Below are positions 40,753 to 49,900 of a stretch of 64,000 bases of DNA, piece after piece (within the stretch, counting starts at the first letter, position 1; each line of letters starts with the position of its first letter). The DNA lies in the NCBI GenBank assembly GCA_900315935.1, contig ONBB01000012.1:1-64000 (forward strand), in the 5' to 3' direction. A program made the translations under genes and the position numbers. Below the pieces are notes generated by a model. The model worked only from the letters and a program-made list of their open reading frames with translations, ran no database searches and had not been told where the DNA came from. Source of the stretch: an uncultured Bacteroidales bacterium. GTDB lineage: Bacteria; Bacteroidota; Bacteroidia; Bacteroidales; P3.

Positions 40753-41589
40753 CTACCAGTCTTTGTCGCTATGTTTTCCGCTGGCGACCTGCAGTTTCTT
40801 GGTTTGGTCTTTGAGGGTCTGGCGTTCGTTGTTTTTGACGGCTTCGAGCATGCGCTCGGCATCCTGTTTTTTCTGTTGGTTGGGGCGGGGCTGTTTCTGG
40901 GTCTCTTTCTCTTGGCCCTGCTGTTGGTCTTGGTTTTGTTGCTGTTGCTGGTTCTGCTGCTGCTCTTTTTGCTCCTGTTTGTTGTCGCCCTGCTGCTGTT
41001 GTTGGTTCTGTTGCTGGTCTTGTTTGTCTTGTTTGTCCTGCTGTTGCTGTTGGTTTTGTTGCTGCTGTTGCTGGCTTTGCTGCAACAGCCGGCGGGCGAG
41101 GGCCAGGTTATAGCGTGTGTCGTCGTTCTTGGGGTTCAGCTTGAGGGCGTCCTGGTAGGACTGGATGGCCTGCTGAAAGTGCTGCTGGGCCTGCTGGGGG
41201 TCTTTGCGGCCGGCCTGCAGGCTGGCGTTGCCGCGGTTGTGGAGGGTGGTGGCGCGCTGGGCGTCGGTCAGGTCGGTGCGTTGCAGGGTCTGGTCGTAGT
41301 GGCGCAGGGCGTCGGCGTAGTTCTCCTGGCGGTAGAGGGCGTTGCCGAGGTTGTAGTGCCCGCGGCGGTCCAGGCTGTCTGTTTCCAGGGCGCGCCGGTA
41401 GTTGAGCTCGGCCTGGTCGTAGCGCTGCTGTTTGTATTGGCGGTTGCCGTCGCGCATCAGGTGGCGGTCGGCCTGGGCGTGGGCGGAGGAATTGAAAATT
41501 GAAAATTGAAAATTGAAAACCATGCCCGCGCATGCGAGTATGATTTTCAACGGCCAGTTTCCAATCTTCAGTTGTATCTTGAGGTTCAT
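40753..41589 (-). CDS. batC: BatC, TPR protein with Gln-rich region
   Basis: 278 residues. N-terminal hydrophobic segment (IGNWPLKIILACAGMVF) followed by NFQFSIFNSSAHAQA, in which the FNFQFSIFN part is encoded by an AATTTTCA repeat inserted into the signal peptide. Then three TPR units (QYKQQRYDQAELNYRRALET, GHYNLGNALYRQENYADALR, AIQSYQDALKLNPKNDDTRY), a ~75-residue Gln-rich low-complexity stretch (QQQQQ/QDKQ units), and a basic C-terminus with AERMLEAVKNNERQTLKDQT, the conserved BatC ending. Probably periplasmic. ATG 41589 is preferred; an upstream ATG at 41607 lies in another copy of the AATTTTCA repeat. Confidence 0.88.
   Translation of the reverse strand: MNLKIQLKIGNWPLKIILACAGMVFNFQFSIFNSSAHAQADRHLMRDGNRQYKQQRYDQAELNYRRALETDSLDRRGHYNLGNALYRQENYADALRHYDQTLQRTDLTDAQRATTLHNRGNASLQAGRKDPQQAQQHFQQAIQSYQDALKLNPKNDDTRYNLALARRLLQQSQQQQQQNQQQQQDKQDKQDQQQNQQQQQGDNKQEQKEQQQNQQQQQNQDQQQGQEKETQKQPRPNQQKKQDAERMLEAVKNNERQTLKDQTKKLQVASGKHSDKDW
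41491..41519. repeat. AATTTTCA array inside the batC signal-peptide region
   Basis: ATTGAAAATTGAAAATTGAA-type units, read in frame (minus strand) as FNFQFSIFN. Confidence 0.8.
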
Positions 41590-41593
41590 CGGT

Positions 41594-41626
41594 GTTTCAA
41601 TTTTCAATTTTTAATTTTCAATTGTC
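41594..41626. repeat. AATTTTCA array between batB and batC
   Basis: TTTCAATTTTCAATTTTTAA-type units filling the gap from the batB stop to the batC start. Confidence 0.8.
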
Positions 41627-42671
41627 ATTGCTCGAAAAGCTTGATTTTCTTGTTCCTGCGCTCGAAGAGGATGATTTCGGCCAGCAGGCAGAGCAGTCCT
41701 GCCGCCAGCGGCCAGCGGTAGCGGCTTTCGTACTGGCTGAACACCGCCTCGCCGAATTCCTCTTTTTCCAGCCCGTCGATCATCCTGGTGAGTTCGGAGA
41801 GCGAGGTAGAGGCGCCGGCGGCGTGCAGGTAGAGGCCGTCGCCGGCTGAGGCTATGTCGCGCAGCATCTGCTCGTTGAGGCTGGTCATGACGATGGAGCC
41901 TTCCTTGTTGCGCTTGTAGTTGTTGGTGCGGCCGCGGGGGCTGTATTCGGGGATGGGGGTTCCGGTGGGCAGGCCCATGCCGATGGTGGAGACCGAGACG
42001 CCCTGCTTGCGGGCGTTGCGGGCGGCGTCGATGGCGTCGTCCTCGTGGTTCTCGCCGTCGCTGATGACGATGATGGTGCGGCCCTTGTTGGAGACCCACT
42101 CGCGGTCGGGGTCGCCGTATCCGAAGGTCTGCATCGCCTTGTCGATGGCGTCGCCGATGGCGGTGCCCTGCGAGGCTATCATGTCGCACGACACCTGGTC
42201 GAGGAAGAGTTTGGTGGCGGAGTAGTCGTTGGTGAGCGGCATCTGGATGTAGCTCGTGCCGGCAAAGACGATGAGCGACACACGGTCGCCTGCCAGCGAC
42301 GACAGCAGGGTGCTGATCACGCGCTTGCTGCGCTCCAGGCGGTTGGGCTGTATGTCCTCGGCCATCATCGAGTTGGAGACGTCGAGGCAGATGGCGATGT
42401 CGCTGCCGGCGCGCTTGCCTTTCTCTATCTTGGTGCCGAACTGGGGGTTGGCCAGCGCCACGATGAGCAGGGCGAGGCCGAGCAGGGTGAGGGTGAGCTT
42501 GGCGATGGGGCGCCAGCGTTTCTCGTCGGGCAGCAGCCGCGGGAACATGCCCTTGTCGGCCCACTGCTCCAGGCGGCGGCGCGAGCGCCACTGGTAGAAG
42601 GCCCACACCAGGGCCAGCAGCGGCACCGCAAGCAGCAGCCATAAATATTCTATATGTTCGAAATGTATCAT
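41625..42671 (-). CDS. batB: BatB, von Willebrand factor A domain membrane protein
   Basis: 348 residues. N-terminal membrane segments (YLWLLLAVPLLALVWAFYQW; LTLTLLGLALLIVALANPQF), a VWA domain of about 220 residues with the metal-ion-dependent adhesion site AICLDVSNSMMAEDI (D-x-S-x-S), the conserved Thr and later Asp in TIIVISDGENHEDDA, and a C-terminal transmembrane helix (RWPLAAGLLCLLAEIILFER). Paralogue of BatA, the next gene upstream; together they likely form a membrane complex. 10 bases from the batA stop. Confidence 0.93.
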   Translation of the reverse strand: MIHFEHIEYLWLLLAVPLLALVWAFYQWRSRRRLEQWADKGMFPRLLPDEKRWRPIAKLTLTLLGLALLIVALANPQFGTKIEKGKRAGSDIAICLDVSNSMMAEDIQPNRLERSKRVISTLLSSLAGDRVSLIVFAGTSYIQMPLTNDYSATKLFLDQVSCDMIASQGTAIGDAIDKAMQTFGYGDPDREWVSNKGRTIIVISDGENHEDDAIDAARNARKQGVSVSTIGMGLPTGTPIPEYSPRGRTNNYKRNKEGSIVMTSLNEQMLRDIASAGDGLYLHAAGASTSLSELTRMIDGLEKEEFGEAVFSQYESRYRWPLAAGLLCLLAEIILFERRNKKIKLFEQ

Positions 42672-42681
42672 CTTTAGTGTT

Positions 42682-43674
42682 CTATCGTTTCAGCCAGACA
42701 TAGCGCAGCAACGCCTCGAGGAGGAGTGCGATGGCGGCCAGCCACAGCCAGGGCTGGTGCTCGTCGCGGGTCTGGGCGTACTGGGTAACGTCGATTTTCG
42801 AGGTCTCCATCTCGTCGATTTGGTCGAAAATCTGTTCGAGGGCTTTCTTGTTGGTGGCGCGGAAGTACTGCCCGTCGCCCGTGGCGGCGGCCATCTGCTT
42901 CATAAGGTCTTCGTCGATTTCCACGTCGATATTTTGATAGTGCACGCGCCCGAACTGGTCGCGGAAGGGGAAGGGCGCCTTGCCGCGGGCGCCGACACCG
43001 ATGGTGTAAAGACGGATGTTGTACAGGGCAGCGATTTCGGCGGCCGATAGGGGGTCGACGCTGCCTTGGTTGTTCACGCCGTCGGTGAGCAGTATGATGA
43101 CCTTGCTCTCGGCCTCGCTGTCTTTGATGCGGTTGATGGCGGTGGCCAGGCCGTCGCCCAGCGCGGTGCCGTCGCGGGTGATGCCGCTCTTGACGGCGCC
43201 CAGCTGCTTGAGCAGCACCTGGTGGTCGATGGTCAGCGGCACCTGGGTGAACGCCTCGCCGGCGAAGACCACCAGGCCCATGCGGTCGTTCTTGCGCCCC
43301 TCGATGAAGTCGGCGGCCACCTTCTTGGCGGCTTCGAGGCGGTTGGGGCGAAAATCCTCGGCCAGCATCGAGCCCGAGATGTCCATGGCCAGCACCACGT
43401 CGATGCCCTCCACCGTCATCTCCTGGCGGCTGAGCTGGCTTTGCGGACGCGCCAGCGCTACCACCATGGCCGCCACGGCCACCACGCGCAGGGCGTAAGG
43501 CAACCAGCGCAAGCGGACACGAAGGCTGCGGCGCACGCCGTCGAACAGCGAGAGGTTGGAGTGCTGCAGGGCGGCTTCCTGCTTGCGGTAGCGCCACACG
43601 TACCACGCTACCATCAGCGGAACCAGCAGCAGTCCCAGCAGGAACCACGGGTGGGCGAAGGTGATGTTACTCAT
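42682..43674 (-). CDS. batA: BatA, von Willebrand factor A domain membrane protein
   Basis: 330 residues with the same plan as BatB: two N-terminal membrane helices (PWFLLGLLLVPLMVAWYVW; PYALRVVAVAAMVVALARPQ), VWA domain with MIDAS motif VVLAMDISGSMLAEDF, GLVVFAGEAFTQVPLT, KVIILLTDGVNNQGSVDP, and a C-terminal helix (WLWLAAIALLLEALLRYVWL). Its ATG overlaps the upstream gene's stop by 8 bases, indicating translational coupling. Role in aerotolerance is known from Bacteroides fragilis genetics; the molecular function is unknown. Confidence 0.93.
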   Translation of the reverse strand: MSNITFAHPWFLLGLLLVPLMVAWYVWRYRKQEAALQHSNLSLFDGVRRSLRVRLRWLPYALRVVAVAAMVVALARPQSQLSRQEMTVEGIDVVLAMDISGSMLAEDFRPNRLEAAKKVAADFIEGRKNDRMGLVVFAGEAFTQVPLTIDHQVLLKQLGAVKSGITRDGTALGDGLATAINRIKDSEAESKVIILLTDGVNNQGSVDPLSAAEIAALYNIRLYTIGVGARGKAPFPFRDQFGRVHYQNIDVEIDEDLMKQMAAATGDGQYFRATNKKALEQIFDQIDEMETSKIDVTQYAQTRDEHQPWLWLAAIALLLEALLRYVWLKR

Positions 43675-44551
43675 GCTGCGCCTCCTCTTCTTGCGGTTTC
43701 ACATGCTGCCACATCTGCTTGACGAACTCCACGGCGTTGGCCATCGACCGGTCGTGCTCGTGGGGCAGGGGCTCGCTCTTGGCGAACTTCACCAGGTCGG
43801 CCGTTCGGAAAATATCTTCCAGCAGTGAGGTTTCAATTTTCAATTTTAAATTTTCAATTTCCTCCACTGTCTCGTCGCTGGTCATGTCGGTGGCACGGAT
43901 GGAGGTACTTTCCTCGATGAAGCGGCGCACGGCGTCGGTCAGCTCGGTGTGGTATTCCTTCACCTTGCCGCTCTGCCACAGCTTTTGGTTGCGCAGCGCC
44001 TCGAGGGTGTCGAGGGCGCGCTGCTCCGGGGTGCGGGTGTCGACGGGTTCGGCGGTGCCCAGCACCTCCTGTATCTTGCGGCGGTGGGTGTAGAGCCACC
44101 AGGCCATGAAGCCCACGGCCAGCACGGCCAGGGCAAGCAGCACCCAGCGGAACACCTCCCAGAAGGTGTAGGGAACGCGCTCGATGTCGGCGATGTCGCG
44201 GATTTCGGCGTTGGCCGAGGTGTCCACCTCCACGTCGAGCACCACCAGCCGCAGCGAATCGTCGGGACCGAGGCGCACGTAGCGCTCGCCGGGTTCGAAG
44301 CTGGTGAGCACGGTGGTCTGGGTGTTGGCGGCGGTGTCGAACTGTTGGCCGAGGGCCACGATGCCGCCGCGCGTGAGCATGTCGGTGGAGGGGTAGTTGC
44401 GGGCGTGCCGCACTGTGAGGGTGGTCTGGTCGCCCAGCAGGATGGTGTCGGCGCTGAGCGTCGCCGAGGCCTGCCCGCGCAGCGTGGCCGGCAGCAGACT
44501 GCATAGTGCCACCAAAACTATAATGTTATGTTCAAGTTTCATCTTTATCAT
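43667..44551 (-). CDS. Bat-operon membrane protein of unknown function
   Basis: 294 residues. Signal peptide (IIVLVALCSLLPATLRGQA), a ~120-residue beta-rich domain (ASATLSADTILLGDQTTLTV, YVRLGPDDSLRLVVLDVEVD), one transmembrane helix at about residue 150 (WEVFRWVLLALAVLAVGFMA) and a helical cytoplasmic part (RTPEQRALDTLEALRNQKLW, HTELTDAVRRFIEESTSIRA). This corresponds to the unnamed gene between the DUF58 gene and batA in other Bacteroidetes. The stretch ENLKLKIETS is encoded by an AATTTTCA repeat (43829-43861) read in frame. ATG 44551 is supported by a GGAGGAG block 9 bases upstream. Confidence 0.85.
   Translation of the reverse strand: MIKMKLEHNIIVLVALCSLLPATLRGQASATLSADTILLGDQTTLTVRHARNYPSTDMLTRGGIVALGQQFDTAANTQTTVLTSFEPGERYVRLGPDDSLRLVVLDVEVDTSANAEIRDIADIERVPYTFWEVFRWVLLALAVLAVGFMAWWLYTHRRKIQEVLGTAEPVDTRTPEQRALDTLEALRNQKLWQSGKVKEYHTELTDAVRRFIEESTSIRATDMTSDETVEEIENLKLKIETSLLEDIFRTADLVKFAKSEPLPHEHDRSMANAVEFVKQMWQHVKPQEEEAQHE
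43829..43861. repeat. AATTTTCA array read in frame
   Basis: TTTCAATTTTCAATTTTAAA-type units; encode IENLKLKIET on the minus strand inside the Bat-operon membrane protein gene. Confidence 0.75.
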
Positions 44552-44556
44552 TTGTC

Positions 44557-45510
44557 TTAACTCCTCCGAGAAAGCAGTGCCTTGAGCGGTTTGACGAAGT
44601 CCTCGCCGGTGTGCATGGTGGCCATGTCGACGCCGTAGCGTTTCATCACCGTGTCCACCTCGCGCTGGTGGTCGGCGAAGCGGGCGTTCACCTGGTGGCG
44701 CACGGCGGCGCTGCCGGTGTCGACCCACAGGGTGCGGCTGCTTTCGGGGTCGTAGAATTTCACTAGGCCGAGGTTCTCCAGCTGCTCCTCGCGGCGGTCG
44801 ACAAGTCGCAGCGCCACCAGGTCGTGCTTGCCGGCGGCCAGTTTGACGGCGTCGGCGTAGCCTGTGGCGTAGAAGTCCGAGAGCAGGAAGGTGGTGCAGC
44901 GTTTCTTGATGACGTTGGCGAAGTAGCCCAGCGCCAGCGCGATGTCGGTGCCGTTGCTTTCGGGGCGGTAGGTAATCAGTTCGCGTATGATGCGCAGGAT
45001 GTGGGAGCGGCCTTTCTTGGGCGGGATGAATTTCTCGATGCGGTCGCTGAAGAGGATGACGCCCACCTTGTCGTTGTTGGCTATAGCGCTGAATGCCAGC
45101 GTGGCGGCTACCTCGGCGGCCAGCTCTTCCTTGAACTGGTTGTGGGTGCCGAAACGGTTCGAGCCGCTGACGTCGACCAGCAGCATGACCGTCAGCTCGC
45201 GCTCCTCCTCGAAGACTTTGACGTAGGGGTGCGCCAGGCGGGCGGTTACGTTCCAGTCGATGTTGCGCACGTCGTCGCCGTACTGGTACTCGCGCACCTC
45301 GCTGAACACCATGCCGCGTCCCTTGAAGGCCGAGTGGTACTCGCCGCTGAACATCTGCTGCGACAGGCCCCGCGCCTTGATTTCGATTTTGCGGACTTTC
45401 TTGATGATGTCCGGCCTCTCCCCCGTGCCCCTCTCCTGTGAGGAGAGGGGAGTGGATAGCCCGTTCTCGTATGTGTTGTCTTTTTTGCTCACGATGGTTG
45501 ATATTGACAT
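44557..45510 (-). CDS. DUF58 protein of the Bat operon
   Basis: 317 residues. Carries the DUF58 signature (RGMVFSEVREYQYGDDVRNI, then DWNVTARLAHPYVKVFEEER) leading into a VWA-like domain with VMLLVDVSGSNRFGTHNQ and the later RCTTFLLSDFYATGYADA. DUF58 genes nearly always sit next to a MoxR AAA+ gene, as here, and the pair is thought to act as a chaperone system for metal-containing or surface complexes. The N-terminal ~35 residues are unusual: LSTPLSSQERGTGERP is encoded by a hairpin repeat (45413-45455). ATG may in fact be farther in, but no better one is seen before the conserved KVRKIEIKARGL. Confidence 0.9.
   Translation of the reverse strand: MSISTIVSKKDNTYENGLSTPLSSQERGTGERPDIIKKVRKIEIKARGLSQQMFSGEYHSAFKGRGMVFSEVREYQYGDDVRNIDWNVTARLAHPYVKVFEEERELTVMLLVDVSGSNRFGTHNQFKEELAAEVAATLAFSAIANNDKVGVILFSDRIEKFIPPKKGRSHILRIIRELITYRPESNGTDIALALGYFANVIKKRCTTFLLSDFYATGYADAVKLAAGKHDLVALRLVDRREEQLENLGLVKFYDPESSRTLWVDTGSAAVRHQVNARFADHQREVDTVMKRYGVDMATMHTGEDFVKPLKALLSRRS
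45413..45455 (-). repeat. ACTCCCCTCTCCT hairpin element, copy in the DUF58 gene
   Basis: Minus strand: ACTCCCCTCTCCTCACAGG then AGAGGGGCACGGGGGAGAGG. It encodes the odd STPLSSQERGTGERP segment. Confidence 0.8.
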
Positions 45511-45511
45511 T

Positions 45512-45553
45512 CAACTCCCCTCTCCTCGCAGGAGAGGGGGTGGGGGTGAGGCC
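45512..45553 (+). repeat. ACTCCCCTCTCCT hairpin element, intergenic copy
   Basis: Plus strand: ACTCCCCTCTCCTCGCAGG then AGAGGGGGTGGGGGTGAGG, in opposite orientation to the copy 60 bases away, between the moxR stop and the DUF58 start. Confidence 0.8.
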
Positions 45554-45556
45554 TTT

Positions 45557-46552
45557 TCACGGCACATCCACGCGGTTGAGCACTTCGTTCACCAGCTCTT
45601 CGCTCGTAACGTTCTCGGCTTCGGCTTCGTAGGTGAGGCCAATGCGGTGGCGCAGCACGTCCATGGCGATGGCGCGCACGTCCTCGGGGATGACGTAGCC
45701 GCGGCGTTTGAGGAAGGCGTATGCCTTGGCGGCGGCGGCCAGGTTGATGCTGCCGCGCGGCGACGAGCCGTAGCTGATGAGCGGCTTGATTTTCTCCAGC
45801 CCGTGCTGCTCGGGGAAGCGGGTGGCGAAGACGATGTCGGTGATGTAGGTCTCAATCTTCTCATCCATGTACACCTCGCGCACCAACTCTCTGGCTTTCA
45901 GTATGTCGGCGGGTTTGAGGATGGGTTGTTGCTGCTGCATGCGCTCGCCGCTGATGGCCTGGTGCAGGATGAGGCGCTCCTCGTCGCGCCTGGGATAGGT
46001 GATGACCACCTTCAGCATGAAGCGGTCCACCTGTGCCTCGGGCAGGGGATAGGTGCCCTCTTGCTCGATGGGGTTCTGCGTGGCCATGACGAGGAACGGC
46101 TCTTCGAGGCGGAAGGTCTGCTCGCCGATGGTTACCTGGCGCTCCTGCATGGCTTCGAGCAGGGCACTCTGTACCTTGGCGGGGGCGCGGTTGATTTCGT
46201 CGGCCAGGATAAAGTTGCTGAATATCGGGCCCTTCTTCACCTGGAACTGCTCGCTCTTCTGGCTGTAGATCATGGTGCCCAGCAGGTCGGCGGGCAGCAG
46301 GTCGGGCGTGAACTGTATGCGGCTGAATTTGGCGTCGATGGCCTTGGCCAGCGTGGTGATAGTGAGTGTCTTGGCCAGGCCAGGCACACCCTCGAGCAGC
46401 ACGTGTCCGTTGCTCAGCAGGCCGATCATCAGGCTCTCCACCATGTGCTTCTGCCCCACAATCTGTTTGCCGAGCTCCATCTGCAACACGTCCACAAAGG
46501 CGCTCTCGCGGCCGATGCGTTCGTTCAGTTCTTGAATGTTAATGGGTTCCAT
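45557..46552 (-). CDS. MoxR-type AAA+ ATPase
   Basis: 331 residues, first gene of the Bat operon. Walker A GHVLLEGVPGLAKTLTITTL, Walker B ILADEINRAPAKVQSALLEA, sensor 1 FLVMATQNPIEQEGTYPLPE, and the C-terminal AAA lid with YGSSPRGSINLAAAAKAYAF (arginine/sensor 2 region). MoxR proteins act as chaperones for VWA-containing or metal-cofactor proteins; here the VWA partners are the DUF58 protein, BatA and BatB encoded downstream. ATG 46552 (MEPINIQELNERIG). No clear TAnnTTTG promoter was found just upstream. Confidence 0.93.
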   Translation of the reverse strand: MEPINIQELNERIGRESAFVDVLQMELGKQIVGQKHMVESLMIGLLSNGHVLLEGVPGLAKTLTITTLAKAIDAKFSRIQFTPDLLPADLLGTMIYSQKSEQFQVKKGPIFSNFILADEINRAPAKVQSALLEAMQERQVTIGEQTFRLEEPFLVMATQNPIEQEGTYPLPEAQVDRFMLKVVITYPRRDEERLILHQAISGERMQQQQPILKPADILKARELVREVYMDEKIETYITDIVFATRFPEQHGLEKIKPLISYGSSPRGSINLAAAAKAYAFLKRRGYVIPEDVRAIAMDVLRHRIGLTYEAEAENVTSEELVNEVLNRVDVP

Positions 46553-46687
46553 ATTTTCGAGATGCTTTTTTGTTTTTCAAATTGACATCCCATTAACTCC
46601 TATAGGGCGATTTTATTGCCCTGTGGTCGTATTTTTTTGTTTCGCATATTGATTATGAGTGAGTTGAGGGATTGTCTCCCGCCAAGG

Positions 46688-46770
46688 GTTCCATAAGCTA
46701 CCATATCCTTCCAGAGCCTTTGTATTCCCCTACCGTTCCCCTACCGTTCCCCTAGAGGGTCCCTGCCGTC
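46688..46770 (+). repeat. Bipartite 10/11-base-period element, copy 6
   Basis: Left half TTCCATAAGC, TACCATATCC, TTCCAGAGCC; joint GCCTTTGTATTCCCC; right half TTCCCCTACCG, TTCCCCTACCG, TTCCCCTAGAG, GGTCCCTGCCG. Confidence 0.85.
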
Positions 46771-46852
46771 CGCCCTCCGTTGCCCCGCCCTGGATGAGCA
46801 CCTCCGACCGTGGCTGTTGAAAACTTTTTTGGCCCTTGGCATCACTTTTTTC

Positions 46853-46882
46853 TTTGTATATGCAAAAATATGTGTATCTTTG
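46853..46882 (+). promoter_or_regulatory. Promoter of the T9SS propeller gene
   Basis: TTTG (46853-46856), 18 bases, TATCTTTG (46875-46882); leader about 48 bases. Confidence 0.7.
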
Positions 46883-46935
46883 TGCGTTAATTATTCAGTG
46901 TGAAAATAAAATAACTAATTAATAAATAATCACTT

Positions 46936-49900
46936 ATGAAAAGAAACAAAGTACTGCTCGGCCTCGTTGTGGGCCTGATGACTTTGGCCGGAGGCGTTGC
47001 TAGCGCCCAATCCGGAACGCAAAAGGATAGCATTTTCCACGAAGTCGGCCCCACCAATATCAGCGGTGAGGTGTCGAGCATCGTTGTCGACGTGCGCGAC
47101 ACCACTGGCACCTCCCTCTTCGCTGGTTCGGTTACCGGTGGCCTGTACTACCGTTCGAACAAGCGCGACTACGTGAAGAACCTCTACCTCGCCCTCGGCC
47201 GTACCGACGAGCAGGCCGAACGCCTGGCCGACACCTCCATCTGGCACTACATCCCCTACCGCGCCAACGACCGCGAGGTGGTCCTCCCCATCTCCTGCAT
47301 GGTGCAGGGCCCCGACGGAGCCCTCTATTTCGGCACCGGCGACGCCTTTGTCCAGTCGACCTCCAACTATAGCCGTATGTCTGCCAGCGGCAGGGGCCTC
47401 TTCCGCTTCGACCCCGAGTCGGCCCAGTTCACCCTCCTGCCCGAGACCAACGGCTCCGACTTCTGGGCCGTCAACGGCATCGACTACTACTACAACAGCG
47501 ATAACAGCACCATGTATCTCTATGCCGCCACGCCTCTCGGCCTCTACCGCTGGACCGTTGCCAACCCCTCCAATGTTGGCAACTGGCTCAACGCCTCGCC
47601 CGAGCGCATCCGCGAAGGTGCTGTCGACGAGATTAAAATCGCCCGCCAGCTCCGCCTCGCCTACTTCAGCGCCCCCTATGAACTCTTCCGCATCGGCGAC
47701 GTGGCCGCCGCCAATGTGCGTGTAACCCGCCTCACCACCACCAACGAGGCATTCCACGCCGCCCAGCGCATCCGCCTCGCCGTCTCGCCGACCGACCCCA
47801 CCTACGTCTACGCCATGACCATCGACGCCAACGGCCGCATGGAGAATGTCTACCTCACCACCGACCAGCAGCACTGGAGCGCCATCGCCACCAGCACCGT
47901 TACCCCGCTGCTCTACACCTCCGGCCGCCACTCCGGCGCCATGGCTGTTGACCCCGCCAACGCCCGACGCCTCATCATCGCCGGCGACGAAATCTGGATC
48001 GGCCAGGGCTACGTCCCCGGCGCCCTCTACCAGTGGACCAACGCCTCCTACTGCGAGTACTCGCTCATGGGCATGGGCGGCGACTTCATGTCCTCCGTCT
48101 ACAACTCCTCGGCCTATGTCCACTCCGGCATCCATTGCATCGTCCCTGCCCTCACCCTCATCTCCAGAATCGTCAACGGCGAAAGGACTGAGTATTCCGA
48201 TTTCCTCTACTACATCGGCACTGACGGTGGCGTATTCGGCACCACCAAGGAATTCTACTATTTCGCCAGTTCCAACCGCGGCCTCAACGCCGCCGCCATC
48301 AACTCCGTCTCCGTCAGCCCCGACGGCAGCCTCATCTCCGGTATCCGCGACAATTCCAGCGCCATCATCGAGCCCCACTTCACCCATGCCGGTGGCCAGC
48401 CCACCATCTCGTGGTTCGACAACGGCTCCAGAGGCAACCTCAACCACACCGCCAACGTCATTTGGCGTGTAGGTACCGGCGGCGCCACCGCAGCCTCTGC
48501 TTTCCAGCAGTATGCACCCCAGAACCGTCGCACCATCTTCACCTCCAATGCCGACGGCGAAATTGGCCGCACCTATGCCGACTACCTCGACTACACCAAC
48601 ACCACCACCTGGACCATCGGCACCAACTTCATGACCGCTGATATCGTCGGCGGCCCCGAAATCGGCAGCATCTACCTTTGGGAGACCGACAAGAATACTG
48701 TCTTCAATCAGACCATCCGCCAGGGGGTCGACACCCTGGGCTATATCATCCGTGGCAACGACACCCTTTGGGTCAACGATACCGCCTACGGAAGCGACCG
48801 CGGCACCAAGTTCCGCATCCGTCGTGGCGACAAGGTCAATTTCCACTCGCGCGCCCATAACAACTATCCTTTCGAGTACACCTTCCCCTCCGCCCAGCTG
48901 GCCGGCGACTCGGTCGATGTCCTCAACCCCATCCAGTCCCGCATGGTCTGCATCGCCGACCGTGTCAATGATGACGCCCCCTCGACCAAGCGCGCTGTGT
49001 ACTACTCCTGGGCACCCACCGACTTCACCAAGGTCTACAACTACGAAGAGGACAGCATCGTCCGGGCTACCGGGCGTTATTCCCTGTCGGAGCGCCACCA
49101 CCTTTGGAGCCCCATTATGACCATCGCCCGCGTCGAAGGCACTCCCACCGCGAACCTCTACCCCCGCAATGCTGTTATCAGCCGCGACGGCTTGAATGTC
49201 TACGTCAGCGCCTACGACACCGAGACCCGCCAGTCTATGCTCTTCCGCATCAGCGGCTTCGAGAATGTCGACTTCTCGCAGTACAACTTCAACATCATGC
49301 GCGCCACCAGCCAGGACTACGTCGCCGAATACCGCCTCACGATCGACACCTTCCGCGTCGACGGCTCTGTCTACTTCCCCCGTCCTATCAGCTCGCTGGC
49401 CATCGATCCTCGCGAAGGTAGAGACCGCCTGATCATCACCTTCGACGACAACTCCGAGAACTATGCCAACGTGGCTGTCATCGACAATCCCCGCACCAAC
49501 TGGAGCACCATCACCCAGATGCCCATCGACGGCATGGCCGGCGTGCCCGCCTTCTGCGCTCTTGCCGAAGACTCCACCGGTACCATCTATGTCGGCACCG
49601 CCAACGGTGTCTACACCAAGCAGGGCGCCGCCGCCTGGCAGGTCTATGAGAACATCCCCGACATGCCCGTAACGGCAATCGTCCAGCAGACCAAGAAACT
49701 GCCCATCCGCCGCAGCCTCACCCACACCGGCATCACGCCCGACAGCAATGTTTTCGCCAAGACCAAGTGGCCCCGCGCCATCTACTTCGGCACCTACGGC
49801 CGCGGTATCTTCATGGACATGACCTATGTTACCGACACCGTGAACGAAATCGTTGACTCTGTCGACTACACCCCCGTCAACATCCCCACCGTCAACAGCA

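Larger units (their letters stand above)
46553..46935. other. Intergenic region between divergent genes
   Basis: 383 bases with a bipartite repeat (46688-46770) and a plus-strand promoter (46853-46882). No gene seen. Confidence 0.6.

Noticed and set aside
40910..41095. CTG/TTG-rich stretch as a non-coding microsatellite
   Set aside because: It is the coding sequence of the Gln-rich region of BatC, which is normal for that protein.
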